Positions 36,626-45,800 are shown, numbered from the stretch's first letter. The stretch: DNA of 64,000 bases from Pseudomonadota bacterium (GCA_020160755.1 JAIUPN010000002.1:124001-188000); one strand, 5' to 3'. Numbers and translations: made by a program. Notes: generated from the letters alone by a model not told the origin.

Positions 36626-39331
36626 ATGATGACCAGGACAATTTTGCTCGCCAGCGCCGCAGCGGTCGCCACTTTTGCAACACCCGCGCTCGCGCAGAGC
36701 GGTGCCGCGACACAGTCACCTGCCGCCGAGGATGCTCCGAACGGATCGGACATCGTCGTGACCGGCTCGCGTATTCGCCGCCAGGACCTCGCGGGCGTCG
36801 GCCCGGCGACCGTCGTGTCGGCCGAGCAGATCGAGAACACCGGCGTCGTCAATATCGAGACGGTGCTGCAGCGCCTCCCCGCCAATGCGGGCTTCGCGGG
36901 CAACCAGACCTCGGCTTATTGGGCGAACAACGGCTATGGCACGGCGCAGGTGAACCTGCGCGGTCTCGGCATCAAGCGCACCCTCGTGCTGCTCAACGGC
37001 CGCCGCCTCGTCGCGGGCGGCACCGGGGCGAACTCCTCGCCCGACCTCAACATGATTCCCGTCGCGGCGCTCGCACGCACCGATGTGCTCAAGGACGGCG
37101 CCTCGGCAATCTATGGCGCCGACGCGATGGCGGGTGTCGTCAACCTTGTAACGCGCACCGACTATGAAGGTCTCGGTCTCAGCGTCCGGCAGGGGATCAC
37201 CGAAAAGGGCGACGGGTCGGATTTCACCGCCGATCTTTTGTGGGGCATCCGCAACGATCGTGGCGGCTTCATGGCGGCGGTCACCTATCAGAAGACCAAG
37301 GCGGTCAACATGGCGACACGCGCGCCCTGCTCGCTCGCCGAAACGACGCCGGGCCAGTTGTCGTGCGTCAACAGCGCCTCGACGATTGGCGGTCGCGCGG
37401 TGCTGCCCAATGGTCAGCAGATCAACTTCAATCAGGTGCTGGGCGGCAACGGCAATTTCTTCGAGCCCTACAGCGCGGCGAAGCACAATTTTAACTCGAA
37501 CCCGTTCCTGAACGCAGTGAGCCCCGTCGAGCGCGTCAGCACGGCGTTTTTCGCCGACTATGATCTGACCGACAATATCGAGGCATTCGGCGAATTCCTG
37601 TATACCTTCCGCAAGTCGAACCAGATTGCGACGCCGGGAACCCTGCGCAATCTGGCGATTTCGGCAAGCAACCCGACCAACCCCACGGGTCAGAACATCG
37701 TTCTTATCCAGCGCCGCCTTGCCGAGCCCGGCCCGCGCCAGTTCTTCCAGGAAACCGATACCTGGCAGGGTACTTTCGGTCTGCGCGGCAAACTGTCGAA
37801 CGACTGGGGCTGGGAAGTCGCGGGGGCCTTTGGCCGCAACACAGCGGTTGATGGTTCGACCAACATCGCCAATCTCGAGCGCGTCGCGAATTCGCTCGAT
37901 ACGACCAAGTGCAGCCTCGCGGCCGGTGCGACGATCCCCTGCGCCGACTATCTTGGCTTCGGCGACCTGACGCCGCAGGTTCTCGACTATATCCTCTTCA
38001 CGTCGCGCGATCGCGGCGGGAACGAGCTCGCGACGGTTACGGCCGACATCAATGGCGATCTGTTTAAGCTGCCTGCAGGTCCCGTCTCCTTCGCAGCAGG
38101 TCTCGTCTATCGCAAGGAGAAGGGTTGGCGCGACCCCGATCCGTTGACGGTGCTCGGTATCGCGAACACCAACCAGCAGGATCCGATTTCGGGAACGAGC
38201 ACCGCGAAGGAAGCCTATATCGAGCTGTCGGTGCCCGTTCTAGCCGACACACCCTTCTTCCAGTCGCTTACCCTTGACGGCGCGGTTCGCTACTCGAACT
38301 ACGACCTGTTCGGCAGCGACTGGAACTACAAAGGGAGCGTCGACTGGGTCATCAATGACAGCTTCCGCCTGCGCGGCACTTACGGCACGGGCTTTCGCAT
38401 TCCGAATGTCCCCGAATTGTTCGGCGGCGTCTCCGAGGGCAATCTGACCACCACCGACCCTTGCTCGCGTTATGCGACCAGCGGCAATGCGACGCTGATC
38501 GCCAATTGTCAGGCGTCGGGCGTTCCGGCCAATTATGTTCAGCTCGGTACAACGATCCTGACGACCGTCGGCGGCAATGAGAATCTGAAACCCGAAAGCT
38601 CTACGACCTGGACGGTCGGCACGGTGATCACGCCCAAGGGGCTCGTGCCCGGCCTGTCGCTCACGGCGGACTGGTTCGATATCAAGATCAAGGATGCCAT
38701 CCGCGCCATTCCCGGGTCGACCAAGCTCAGCATCTGCTATGCGAGCCAAAATCTCTCGCATCCCTTCTGCGACGATTTCACGCGCAGCACGCTGACCGGC
38801 GAAGTTACCTTCCTTTCGGCGCAGCCGATCAACACCGGTCGTGAGGAAATGAACGGCCTCGACCTCGGCCTCGTTTACAACAACAATATCGGCAGCGTGA
38901 ACGTCTCGCTCGACGTCAACCTGACCTATCTCAACAAATATGTCGTCCTTCCCTTCCCGGGTGGCGCACCGATCGATTTCGATGGTTTCATCGGCGGCGG
39001 CAACGGCGGTTATCCGAAGTGGCGCGGCTATGGCGTGCTAACCGCTGAAAAAGATGGTGTCAGCGCGACTTGGTCGACGCAGTGGATCGGCAAGGCGACC
39101 GACTTTAATGCGGCTCCCGGAGAGATCGGCTACAGCACGCCGAATGTCTTCTATCACAACCTCCAGGTCGCCTATGAGATTGACGAGAAGACGCGCTTCC
39201 AGCTTGGTGTCGACAACCTCTTCGATCGCAAGGCCCCCTATATCCAGAGCTTCACCGATGCGAACACCGACACGATGACCTACGACCTGCTCGGCCGGCG
39301 CTTCTATGTCGGTTTCCGCACCGCCTTCTGA
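36626..39331 (+). CDS. TonB-dependent outer membrane receptor, probable GntR target
   Basis: A 901-residue receptor. Signal peptide (TILLASAAAVATFATPALAQ), TonB-box-like DIVVTGSRIRRQDLAGVGPA, plug (VNLRGLGIKRTLVLLNGRRL, VLKDGASAIYGADAMAGVVN) and a large barrel ending RFYVGFRTAF. AGGGGG stands 7 bases before ATG. Downstream within 11 bp begin two PepSY membrane proteins, so the three form an operon, and a HutC-type site sits in the promoter. Such receptor-PepSY arrangements are known from siderophore and metal uptake, where the PepSY proteins may reduce or release the metal. The ligand is unknown. Confidence 0.92.
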   Translation: MMTRTILLASAAAVATFATPALAQSGAATQSPAAEDAPNGSDIVVTGSRIRRQDLAGVGPATVVSAEQIENTGVVNIETVLQRLPANAGFAGNQTSAYWANNGYGTAQVNLRGLGIKRTLVLLNGRRLVAGGTGANSSPDLNMIPVAALARTDVLKDGASAIYGADAMAGVVNLVTRTDYEGLGLSVRQGITEKGDGSDFTADLLWGIRNDRGGFMAAVTYQKTKAVNMATRAPCSLAETTPGQLSCVNSASTIGGRAVLPNGQQINFNQVLGGNGNFFEPYSAAKHNFNSNPFLNAVSPVERVSTAFFADYDLTDNIEAFGEFLYTFRKSNQIATPGTLRNLAISASNPTNPTGQNIVLIQRRLAEPGPRQFFQETDTWQGTFGLRGKLSNDWGWEVAGAFGRNTAVDGSTNIANLERVANSLDTTKCSLAAGATIPCADYLGFGDLTPQVLDYILFTSRDRGGNELATVTADINGDLFKLPAGPVSFAAGLVYRKEKGWRDPDPLTVLGIANTNQQDPISGTSTAKEAYIELSVPVLADTPFFQSLTLDGAVRYSNYDLFGSDWNYKGSVDWVINDSFRLRGTYGTGFRIPNVPELFGGVSEGNLTTTDPCSRYATSGNATLIANCQASGVPANYVQLGTTILTTVGGNENLKPESSTTWTVGTVITPKGLVPGLSLTADWFDIKIKDAIRAIPGSTKLSICYASQNLSHPFCDDFTRSTLTGEVTFLSAQPINTGREEMNGLDLGLVYNNNIGSVNVSLDVNLTYLNKYVVLPFPGGAPIDFDGFIGGGNGGYPKWRGYGVLTAEKDGVSATWSTQWIGKATDFNAAPGEIGYSTPNVFYHNLQVAYEIDEKTRFQLGVDNLFDRKAPYIQSFTDANTDTMTYDLLGRRFYVGFRTAF

Positions 39332-39342
39332 GGAATTGGGAG

Positions 39343-40047
39343 ATGGCAATCCGTTGGCCGCTGCTCGTTCGGCGAACGCATAAATGGCTGGCGCTGGTCG
39401 TGGGCATCCAGGCTTTGCTCTGGACGTTGACCGGCTTCTACATGGTGGTCGTTCATATCGACACCATCCACGGCGATCATCTGGTGCGCTCCCCGGTGGC
39501 CCAGCCCTTCGACCTCGACGGCCTCGCAGCGCCGTCGAAGGTCGTCGCGGCTGCGCCGGGGGTGTCCGAAATCCGTCTCCAGCGCTTTTTCGGCCAACCG
39601 GTCTGGCGCGCCGAGACCCCTGAAGGCGCGCGCCTGTTCGACGCGCGTTCGGGTGCGCCGCTGCCTGCCCTGACCGAGTCCCAGGTCCGCGAACAGGCAC
39701 GGCGCATCTACACCGGTGACGGCAAGATCGTCTCAGTGCGACTTTTGACCGAGGCACCTCAGGAAATGCAGGCGCGCAGGCCGCCCTATTGGCAGGTCGA
39801 GTTCGAAGGCTGGAACCGCCCGACGCTCTATCTTTCGCCGACGACCGGTGAGCTCATTTCGCGCCGCCACGCATTGTGGCGCGTGTTCGACTTCGCGTGG
39901 ATGCTCCACATCATGGATTATGAAGAGCGGACTGACGTCAACAACCCGTTGCTGCGCATCGCGACCTGGAGCGTCTTTGCCATGGCACTGACCGGTGCGT
40001 GGCTGCTGATCTGGTCCTTCAAACGCCGCAAGAGGAAGCAGGCATGA
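39343..40047 (+). CDS. PepSY-domain membrane protein (first of tandem pair)
   Basis: A 234-residue protein with an N-terminal helix (HKWLALVVGIQALLWTLTGF), a PepSY-like periplasmic domain in the middle and a C-terminal helix (ATWSVFAMALTGAWLLIWSF) ending in a basic tail. Conserved RRTHKW and WMLHIMDY, both with histidines near the membrane faces, are shared with the next gene, showing an old tandem duplication. PepSY-TM proteins next to TonB receptors are thought to take part in reduction of imported metal chelates. The stop overlaps the next start. Confidence 0.85.
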   Translation: MAIRWPLLVRRTHKWLALVVGIQALLWTLTGFYMVVVHIDTIHGDHLVRSPVAQPFDLDGLAAPSKVVAAAPGVSEIRLQRFFGQPVWRAETPEGARLFDARSGAPLPALTESQVREQARRIYTGDGKIVSVRLLTEAPQEMQARRPPYWQVEFEGWNRPTLYLSPTTGELISRRHALWRVFDFAWMLHIMDYEERTDVNNPLLRIATWSVFAMALTGAWLLIWSFKRRKRKQA

Positions 40048-40778
40048 AACGCATCCGGCTGACGCCGCTCTTTTTTCGGCGCATCCACAAATGGGTGGGG
40101 CTCATCCTGGGTCTCCAGTTCCTGCTCTGGGCGCTCAGCGGTTCGGTGATGGCGCTGCTCGACAAGGACAAGGTCGGCGGTCACGGCGGCGGCATGTCGC
40201 ATGCGCATGCCTTACCCGCGGGAGAGTATTTCGACATCGCCGGCCTGCCGCGCGGTGAGCCCGTCACCGGGGTGGTTTTGCGCGATCTTGGCGTCCGACC
40301 GATCTACGAACTCCGCACCACCAAGGGCGTGCGGCTGGTCGATGCTACGAGCGGCGAGGATATTCGCGTCGATGAGGGGATGGCCCGCGAAGTCGCGTCG
40401 ATGATGAACGAGGCACCAATCCGCAAGGTGAGCGTGATTGCGAAGCCAAACCTGGAATCACGCGACCATGAAGGTGCGATGTGGCGCGTCGACTTTGCCG
40501 ACGCCGAGAATAGCAGCGCCTATGTCTCGCTCGACACGGCGCGCTTCCTCGTGATGCGCGGCGATACCTGGCGGACCTGGGATTTCTTCTGGATGCTCCA
40601 CAACATGGATTATGTGAACCGGAAGAGCTTCAACCACCCGTTGATCATCTTCGTCGCTTTCGGGGCGCTGTGGCTTTCGGGGACCGGTTTCTATCTGCTC
40701 TTCAAAAGCTTCAGCCGCGCCGATTTTCGCTGGCTGCGCCGTCGCCGCAAGCCCGTCGTTACCCGCAGCACGGCCTGA
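40044..40778 (+). CDS. PepSY-domain membrane protein (second of tandem pair)
   Basis: A 244-residue paralogue of the preceding protein: RRIHKWVGLILGLQFLLWAL at the N-terminus, WDFFWMLHNMDYVNRKSFNH before the C-terminal helix, and a basic tail. It also carries a His-rich stretch HGGGMSHAHA after the first helix, which the first copy lacks and which could bind metal. ATG at 40044 overlaps the upstream stop (ATGA). It ends 4 bp from the convergent GntR gene. Confidence 0.85.
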   Translation: MKRIRLTPLFFRRIHKWVGLILGLQFLLWALSGSVMALLDKDKVGGHGGGMSHAHALPAGEYFDIAGLPRGEPVTGVVLRDLGVRPIYELRTTKGVRLVDATSGEDIRVDEGMAREVASMMNEAPIRKVSVIAKPNLESRDHEGAMWRVDFADAENSSAYVSLDTARFLVMRGDTWRTWDFFWMLHNMDYVNRKSFNHPLIIFVAFGALWLSGTGFYLLFKSFSRADFRWLRRRRKPVVTRSTA

Positions 40779-40782
40779 CGCG

Positions 40783-41553
40783 TCAGTCGTCGACCGAAAA
40801 GGCGGCGGAAAGCTCGAAGCGCGTGCCGGGATGGGAGAGCCAGGCGTGCGACACCAGCCGACCGTTGCTCCAGGTCCGCCGGGTCATGCGCAGAACCGGT
40901 TCCCCCTCGTTGAGACCAAGCATGCCGCGCGTGCGCGCGTCGGGCATTTCCGCGCGGACGCGGTGTTCGACCCGCTCGAGCGGCGCGGTGCGCGTCAAAT
41001 ATTCGTTCGGCGTCAACTGCGTGAAATCGAGCGTGCCATAATCCGGCGCGGCAGACGCAAGCACGAACCGCTCTTCGAGCTGGATCGGGAACTCGGCCTC
41101 GTGGTGGACGATGATCGAGTGGAAGATTTTCGTGCCCACCGGCACCTCCAGCAACACGGCGGTTTCGGCGCTGGCCTTCTCCTCGACATTCTGGATGACT
41201 CTCGCCCGGTAGTCATGACCGCGTCCGCGAATTTCCTCGGCGATATTCCGGATCTCGATCATATGGCCGATCGGCTTTGGCTCGGCGATGAACGAGCCAC
41301 TGCCTGCGCGGCGGACGATGATACCTGCCGATTGCAATTCGCGAAGCGCCCGGTTCGCCGTCATGCGCGAGACGTCGAATTGCCCGACCAGATCGGCTTC
41401 CGACGGCACGCGGTCTCCCGGTTTCAAACGGCCTTCGCGGATAGCATCATGGATGCTTTGCTTAATCGCTGCGTAGCGCGGTGGGGCATCCGGGGAAGCG
41501 CCGTCGGCAGACCGCTGGGCGCTGTTCGAGTTCAGTCGAGGCATAAGATCCAT
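40783..41553 (-). CDS. GntR-family regulator, HutC subfamily (UTRA domain)
   Basis: A 256-residue regulator. N-terminal winged helix: YAAIKQSIHDAIREGRLKPG, VPSEADLVGQFDVSRMTANR, ALRELQSAGIIVRRAGSGSF. C-terminal UTRA effector domain: HSIIVHHEAEFPIQLEERFV and PVLRMTRRTWSNGRLVSHAW. These are the marks of the HutC subfamily, whose known members include the histidine utilisation repressor. ATG at 41553 or 41544 may be used. A HutC-consensus site overlaps its own promoter and another lies before the receptor at 36626, so it likely represses both. No hut genes are nearby, so it is probably not a histidine regulator. Confidence 0.9.
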   Translation of the reverse strand: MDLMPRLNSNSAQRSADGASPDAPPRYAAIKQSIHDAIREGRLKPGDRVPSEADLVGQFDVSRMTANRALRELQSAGIIVRRAGSGSFIAEPKPIGHMIEIRNIAEEIRGRGHDYRARVIQNVEEKASAETAVLLEVPVGTKIFHSIIVHHEAEFPIQLEERFVLASAAPDYGTLDFTQLTPNEYLTRTAPLERVEHRVRAEMPDARTRGMLGLNEGEPVLRMTRRTWSNGRLVSHAWLSHPGTRFELSAAFSVDD

Positions 41554-41558
41554 CACCC

Positions 41559-41566
41559 GTCTATAC
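41559..41566. promoter_or_regulatory. HutC/GntR-type operator upstream of the GntR gene
   Basis: GTCTATAC (minus strand GTATAGAC) fits the HutC consensus GT-N-TA-N-AC and lies within CCTGTATAGAC, sharing CCTGTATA with the site before the TonB receptor. It sits 5-15 bases before the start of the regulator gene, which suggests autorepression. Confidence 0.55.
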
Positions 41567-41772
41567 AGGTGAAACCATTCAGATTCCAAGCGTTCCGACG
41601 TGAATTTCCGTTAGGCTCCTTCCAAAGTCATATGACTGCAAGAAACGATTTGCGGCATCGGGGCGACTGGTGCCTGATGCCACCGATTTGTGACGCAAGT
41701 CATCTCGCCAAATGACTATTGGGCTTGCCCATGCCGGCCAAAAGCTCGGCTACCTTGAGTGAAGCTCGGCGA

Positions 41773-42627
41773 TTAATCAGGGCCTGCTGATGCTGTGGGC
41801 AGCGGCGGAAGCTCGTTCAGGAATTCGCGGATGCCAGGCGCCAGGCATCGAGCGAAATCCTCGGCTGTCACGATCGCATCCGACATTGCTGCCGCAGCCA
41901 GCTTGCCGTGCGGCAGCAGGTCAGCGAGCTGCTCCGCTAACGCTTGTGGATGCCTCTCGTCCATTCCTGGAATAATCAGCGTCGGCATTGCTATAGCTGC
42001 GAGTTCGCTGACGCCGCGGAAGGCGCGGTCATCACCTATTGCCGCGGCAGCCGCAATGCTGGCCGCATTGCTTCGCGGAATCGCGTCGTGAACCATCTCG
42101 CGAATGACTGGCGCCAAATTGGGCAGTATTGGCGCCCAGGCCGCATAAAGCCCTTCCTCGCGGACGCGCGCCGCGAACTCTCTCATAAATGCCGTTTCAG
42201 CTACTTTGGCCTCGTCGTCTTCGATGTCTTCAACGCTGATCAAAATGGCCGCTCTCACTCTCTCCCGATGGGCGAGTGCGGTTCGCAAAGTGATCGTGGC
42301 GCCGAGCCCCGCACCGCCGACAATGGCGGAATCTGCCTTCAGGTGATCGAGAAGCGCGATCACGTCGGCTGCGTAGGACGCCCAGGTGTGTTTCGCTTCC
42401 TCGCTGCAAAGGGACCGGCCATAGCCACGGACATCGGGCAGCAGTACCGCATGCCGGTCGCACAGCTGGCGCGCCAAGGGTATCAAACTTTGGTGATCAG
42501 GGCCGCCGCCATGCATGAGCACAACGACGTTGGCGGTCGGCAGCCTGCGATAGGGATCTACAAGCGCAGCAAAGAGCGGCCAGCCGTCAGGTCCGGAATA
42601 GGTTATGTCGATTATGTCGGTCCGCAT
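41773..42627 (-). CDS. Alpha/beta hydrolase
   Basis: A 284-residue alpha/beta-hydrolase-fold protein: oxyanion strand VVLMHGGGPDH, RGYGRSLCSEE, nucleophile-elbow region AIVGGAGLGATITLRTALAH and a late TLIIPGMDERHP acid loop. At the elbow the usual G-x-S-x-G reads GGAGLGA: the nucleophile Ser appears replaced by Ala, so it may not be a classical esterase. ATG at 42627 lies 1 bp after the upstream methyltransferase stop, showing coupling. GC and codon use are lower than in the surrounding regions. Function unknown. Confidence 0.8.
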   Translation of the reverse strand: MRTDIIDITYSGPDGWPLFAALVDPYRRLPTANVVVLMHGGGPDHQSLIPLARQLCDRHAVLLPDVRGYGRSLCSEEAKHTWASYAADVIALLDHLKADSAIVGGAGLGATITLRTALAHRERVRAAILISVEDIEDDEAKVAETAFMREFAARVREEGLYAAWAPILPNLAPVIREMVHDAIPRSNAASIAAAAAIGDDRAFRGVSELAAIAMPTLIIPGMDERHPQALAEQLADLLPHGKLAAAAMSDAIVTAEDFARCLAPGIREFLNELPPLPTASAGPD

Positions 42628-42628
42628 G

Positions 42629-43357
42629 CTAACCGCCACGAGCTGCCGAGAGGATGATCGCACCGTCATCCGAAAGACCATTTAATCGGGCTATATCAAG
42701 CAGCCTCTCCAGATCGTCGCGCAATCCGCAAGGCTCCGGGATCTCGTGAAGCCTCTGTCTGGCCGATAATTCGATTTGGGAAACGGAGAGGGGCACGAGA
42801 AAAAGCCTACAAGAATAGTCGATCTTGAAGCCGGCGGTCAGAAATGGGGCGGCGAGATCAGCTGGCTGGGGGCAGGGATTGTGCACAAGACCGGCCCGGC
42901 GGTCTATTACCTTTATCCATTCGTCATATAGCTGTGCTGCCAGCTGCGATGGAATGGCCGCATCGTACCAGCAATCCAGCACCACGACACCCAAACGTGC
43001 GACCCGGATTGCCTCCTGAAGCCCCCTATGAAGGTTTTCAAGATGATGCGCGGCGTATTCCAAAGTCACCACATCAAAGCTTTGATCCGGGAATGGAAGT
43101 GCCTCTGCTCGTCCGAGGTGTATTTCCAGACCTAGCGCGCGGCCTTTCTCTACGGCCTCTTCCTCCGGGTCTATGCCGACGCAGTGGGCGACATCGGCTT
43201 CGCTGAATAGCTGCAGCGAAGCACCATTGCCGCACCCTACATCCAGTATCGACGACGGCTTGAAGGCGAGCACGCGCGATAGGAATTCTTTGCGATACTC
43301 CCCGTGCGGGCGAGGCATTTCTTCCGGCTCTCGCTGTTCGACCATCTTCAACGACAT
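42629..43357 (-). CDS. Class I SAM-dependent methyltransferase
   Basis: A 242-residue methyltransferase with motif I SSILDVGCGNGASLQLFSEA, acidic loop VGIDPEEEAV and the Methyltransf_11-type FPDQSFDVVTLEYAAHHLEN. GGTGGAG lies 6 bases before ATG 43357. Coupled to the alpha/beta hydrolase downstream and divergent from an AraC regulator, it forms a small lower-GC module close to the integrase. The substrate is unknown. Confidence 0.87.
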   Translation of the reverse strand: MSLKMVEQREPEEMPRPHGEYRKEFLSRVLAFKPSSILDVGCGNGASLQLFSEADVAHCVGIDPEEEAVEKGRALGLEIHLGRAEALPFPDQSFDVVTLEYAAHHLENLHRGLQEAIRVARLGVVVLDCWYDAAIPSQLAAQLYDEWIKVIDRRAGLVHNPCPQPADLAAPFLTAGFKIDYSCRLFLVPLSVSQIELSARQRLHEIPEPCGLRDDLERLLDIARLNGLSDDGAIILSAARGG

Positions 43358-43448
43358 CTGCAACTCCACCTGATGGCGTCTGGTAGGCAATCCGCGTTAC
43401 GTCGGATATATGCTAGCATGACAAGTAATATTCTGAATCGGACATGTT

Positions 43449-44204
43449 GTGACAATTGCCGAAGGCGGGGCCGATGCCCTTTCAGTAGACCGTTCGGTAT
43501 TTCCGGCGGGGTTCAGGGGCACGTGGCATGTTCACCCTGCCGCACAGCTCATCTATCCTAGCCGCGGTGTGATGATCCTCGAAACGGCGGCTGGATGCTG
43601 GGTGGTGCCGCCCCAGCAAGCCTGCTGGCTCCCTTCCAATGAAAATCACCGCGTGCAAACTTCAGCTGGCTTCGAAATGCTCAGCGTTTACTGTCGCGGC
43701 AGCGTGCTCCGCCGGCTGCCCGAGGCTCCCGGTGTCGTTGCGGTGAGTGGCCTCCTGCGCGAGTGCATCTTTGCCCTCGAAAAGGCAGCGCCGCGCTCCC
43801 GGCGCGTCAGTTTGGCGATCTTGTTCTCCCAGGAAGTGTCCGTCGAAATTGCGCCATCCCTATTCGTCCCTCAACTGCGGTCCTCGCGTCTCAGAAAAAT
43901 CGAGACCGCTCTCTCGCGGGAGCCGGGGAATGACAAACCATTGTCGGAGTGGGCGAGCGAATTGGGCGCGAGCAGCAGGACCCTGGCTCGCGCATTCGAG
44001 CGTGAAGCGAATATGACTTTTACAGATTACAGAAGACAGGCGCGACTTCGGGCCGCCCTGGTTCGCTTGGCCGAAGGAGAGCCCATAACCAATATCGCCC
44101 TGGATTTGTCATTTGGCTCGGCCAGCAATTTCATCCGTATGTTCCGTCAGGCGACCGGCGTCACCCCGGGGAAGTATTTCCAAAGCCAGTCCAAGCGGAG
44201 GTAG
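43449..44204 (+). CDS. AraC-family transcriptional regulator
   Basis: A 251-residue regulator with an N-terminal cupin (WHVHPAAQLIYPSRGVMILE, WVVPPQQACWLPSNENHRV) and a C-terminal double helix-turn-helix (ASELGASSRTLARAFEREAN and ALDLSFGSASNFIRMFRQAT, then GVTPGKYF). The start is GTG at 43449. It is divergent from the methyltransferase-hydrolase pair with about 90 bp between and likely controls it. The cupin type is the one known from YdeC/NimR-like regulators linked to small-molecule efflux or modification. Confidence 0.88.
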   Translation: MTIAEGGADALSVDRSVFPAGFRGTWHVHPAAQLIYPSRGVMILETAAGCWVVPPQQACWLPSNENHRVQTSAGFEMLSVYCRGSVLRRLPEAPGVVAVSGLLRECIFALEKAAPRSRRVSLAILFSQEVSVEIAPSLFVPQLRSSRLRKIETALSREPGNDKPLSEWASELGASSRTLARAFEREANMTFTDYRRQARLRAALVRLAEGEPITNIALDLSFGSASNFIRMFRQATGVTPGKYFQSQSKRR

Positions 44205-44287
44205 ATGGTCGAATTTCGGCGCGCCGCTAACTGCGGCTTGCGATCTGAATTCAAGCTTCCCTCCAAAATCGCGTAACCCTGTCCCAT

Positions 44288-45625
44288 CTAGGCTGCCTTG
44301 CGAATTGGTGCCTCCTGTCGATCGAGGAACTCGGAGAGAGCCGCCTTCCGCGATGCGCGATCGAGCGAATACGCACGCTGCTTGAAGATTCTTCCGTCGA
44401 GCAGGGCGGCAATGTAGCCGGCCAGTGTGTCGGCCGCCATAATCAACGCCGCGTCCAGGACATGGATATATTTGCTCGTTACCGATCCCTTCGCATGACC
44501 CATAAGGGCGGCGATGGTGACCTCGGTGAAGCCCAGGTCATTACCGATGCTGGCGAAGCTGTGGCGCAGAACATGCGCAGTGACGCCTTCGAGGGGCGAG
44601 CCCAGGAATATCTCGTCCCAATGGTTTGGAAAGCCGCCAAATGCCGTGTCCTCACCGCGCGGGCCAGGAAACACATATGTGCCATTGTCTTCGCTTTGAT
44701 GCTGCTCGAGGAATTCTACAACCGGCAGGCCGACAGGGCGGACCGACTTTCCTTCCTTGCTCTCGGAGAGGCGAAGGCAACTTCCGTCGATATCGACATC
44801 GCACCATTTGAGATTGATAATCTCACCGCGTCGGCAACCTGTAAGTGCGATTTGCCGGATGATATCGATCGTCGGGCCGAACTTCTCGATTTGCGCAGCG
44901 GCCTTGAGCATGCGGCCAAGAATTCGATACTCGCCGTCGTTGAGACGCCGCGAACGGACATTGTCTTTGGGACGCTTGATGCCATGCGCGGGATTGCTGT
45001 CGATGATGCCGAGATCGACGGCATAGGTCAGTATTCCGCCAATCAACCCCAGCGTCCGAGCCGCCGTGCCTGGCCCGCCCCGCACATTGGCGCGGCCGCG
45101 GAGCTTTTTGGTCTTGATGAAGGCTTTGGTCTTCCCCGCCATGATATCGCGCATGGCTTTCGTGAGGATCGCCTTAGTGAGGTCTTTGACCCGGCGGGAT
45201 CCGAGGAGCGGGATGACGTGCCGTTCGATCCGGCCCAGATCGATGTCGACGGTCGATTGCTTCTTTGGGCGGCCCCCTTTGCCCAGAATGAGTCCATCCC
45301 TGAGATCCTGCATGTAGAGCTCGCATAGCTCCTTCATCGACATCGCTTTGTTGAGTTCGGCCCGTTCTTCGGCAGGGTCCTCACCTTGAGCAACCCTACC
45401 GAGCTGGGACTTGGCCTCCCGCCTGGCAGTTTCCGGAGTCCAGACTCCGTGGATGCCGATCGTGTAACGACGCGAGCGGCCTCCGGCGCGATACTGAATG
45501 AGGTAGCTGCGCTTGCCGGTGGGGAATATCCGGAGCCCGAAGCCAATTAGTTCATCGTCCCAGAGGACATAATCTTTCGTCTCTGCTACAGCTGCATCGA
45601 CAACGCGCTTGGTCAGTTTGACCAT
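44288..45625 (-). CDS. int: Tyrosine-type site-specific integrase
   Basis: A 445-residue phage-type integrase. The N-terminal DUF4102 arm-binding domain covers about residues 1-90 (KLTKRVVDAAVAETKDYVLW, IGFGLRIFPTGKRSYLIQYR). The catalytic domain keeps all boxes: TGCRRGEIINLKW, AHVLRHSFASIG and MGHAKGSVTSKYIHV with nucleophile Tyr386. ATG at 45625 (MVKLTKR) is the family start. It appears intact and reads away from a tRNA-Arg fragment about 175 bp upstream, the usual place for int next to an attachment site. Members of this group integrate genomic islands into tRNA genes. Confidence 0.93.
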   Translation of the reverse strand: MVKLTKRVVDAAVAETKDYVLWDDELIGFGLRIFPTGKRSYLIQYRAGGRSRRYTIGIHGVWTPETARREAKSQLGRVAQGEDPAEERAELNKAMSMKELCELYMQDLRDGLILGKGGRPKKQSTVDIDLGRIERHVIPLLGSRRVKDLTKAILTKAMRDIMAGKTKAFIKTKKLRGRANVRGGPGTAARTLGLIGGILTYAVDLGIIDSNPAHGIKRPKDNVRSRRLNDGEYRILGRMLKAAAQIEKFGPTIDIIRQIALTGCRRGEIINLKWCDVDIDGSCLRLSESKEGKSVRPVGLPVVEFLEQHQSEDNGTYVFPGPRGEDTAFGGFPNHWDEIFLGSPLEGVTAHVLRHSFASIGNDLGFTEVTIAALMGHAKGSVTSKYIHVLDAALIMAADTLAGYIAALLDGRIFKQRAYSLDRASRKAALSEFLDRQEAPIRKAA

Positions 45626-45800
45626 CGAGCCTACTCCCGTTTGGCCCGGTTTTCGCGTAAGCACCACGTAAGCACGCGGAAGGAAATCAGGGCGAATTCA
45701 AGGTTACGGCAGCGCAGATCGACAAATCAAGAATAGCGTTTTATTATAGTGGCTTAGGCTAGAAAAACTTGCTCTGGCGTAGGCTGGCGCAAACATGCTA

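Noticed and set aside
40783..41553. HutC histidine-utilisation repressor
   Set aside because: The subfamily fits, but no hut genes are present and the likely target is a TonB receptor operon.
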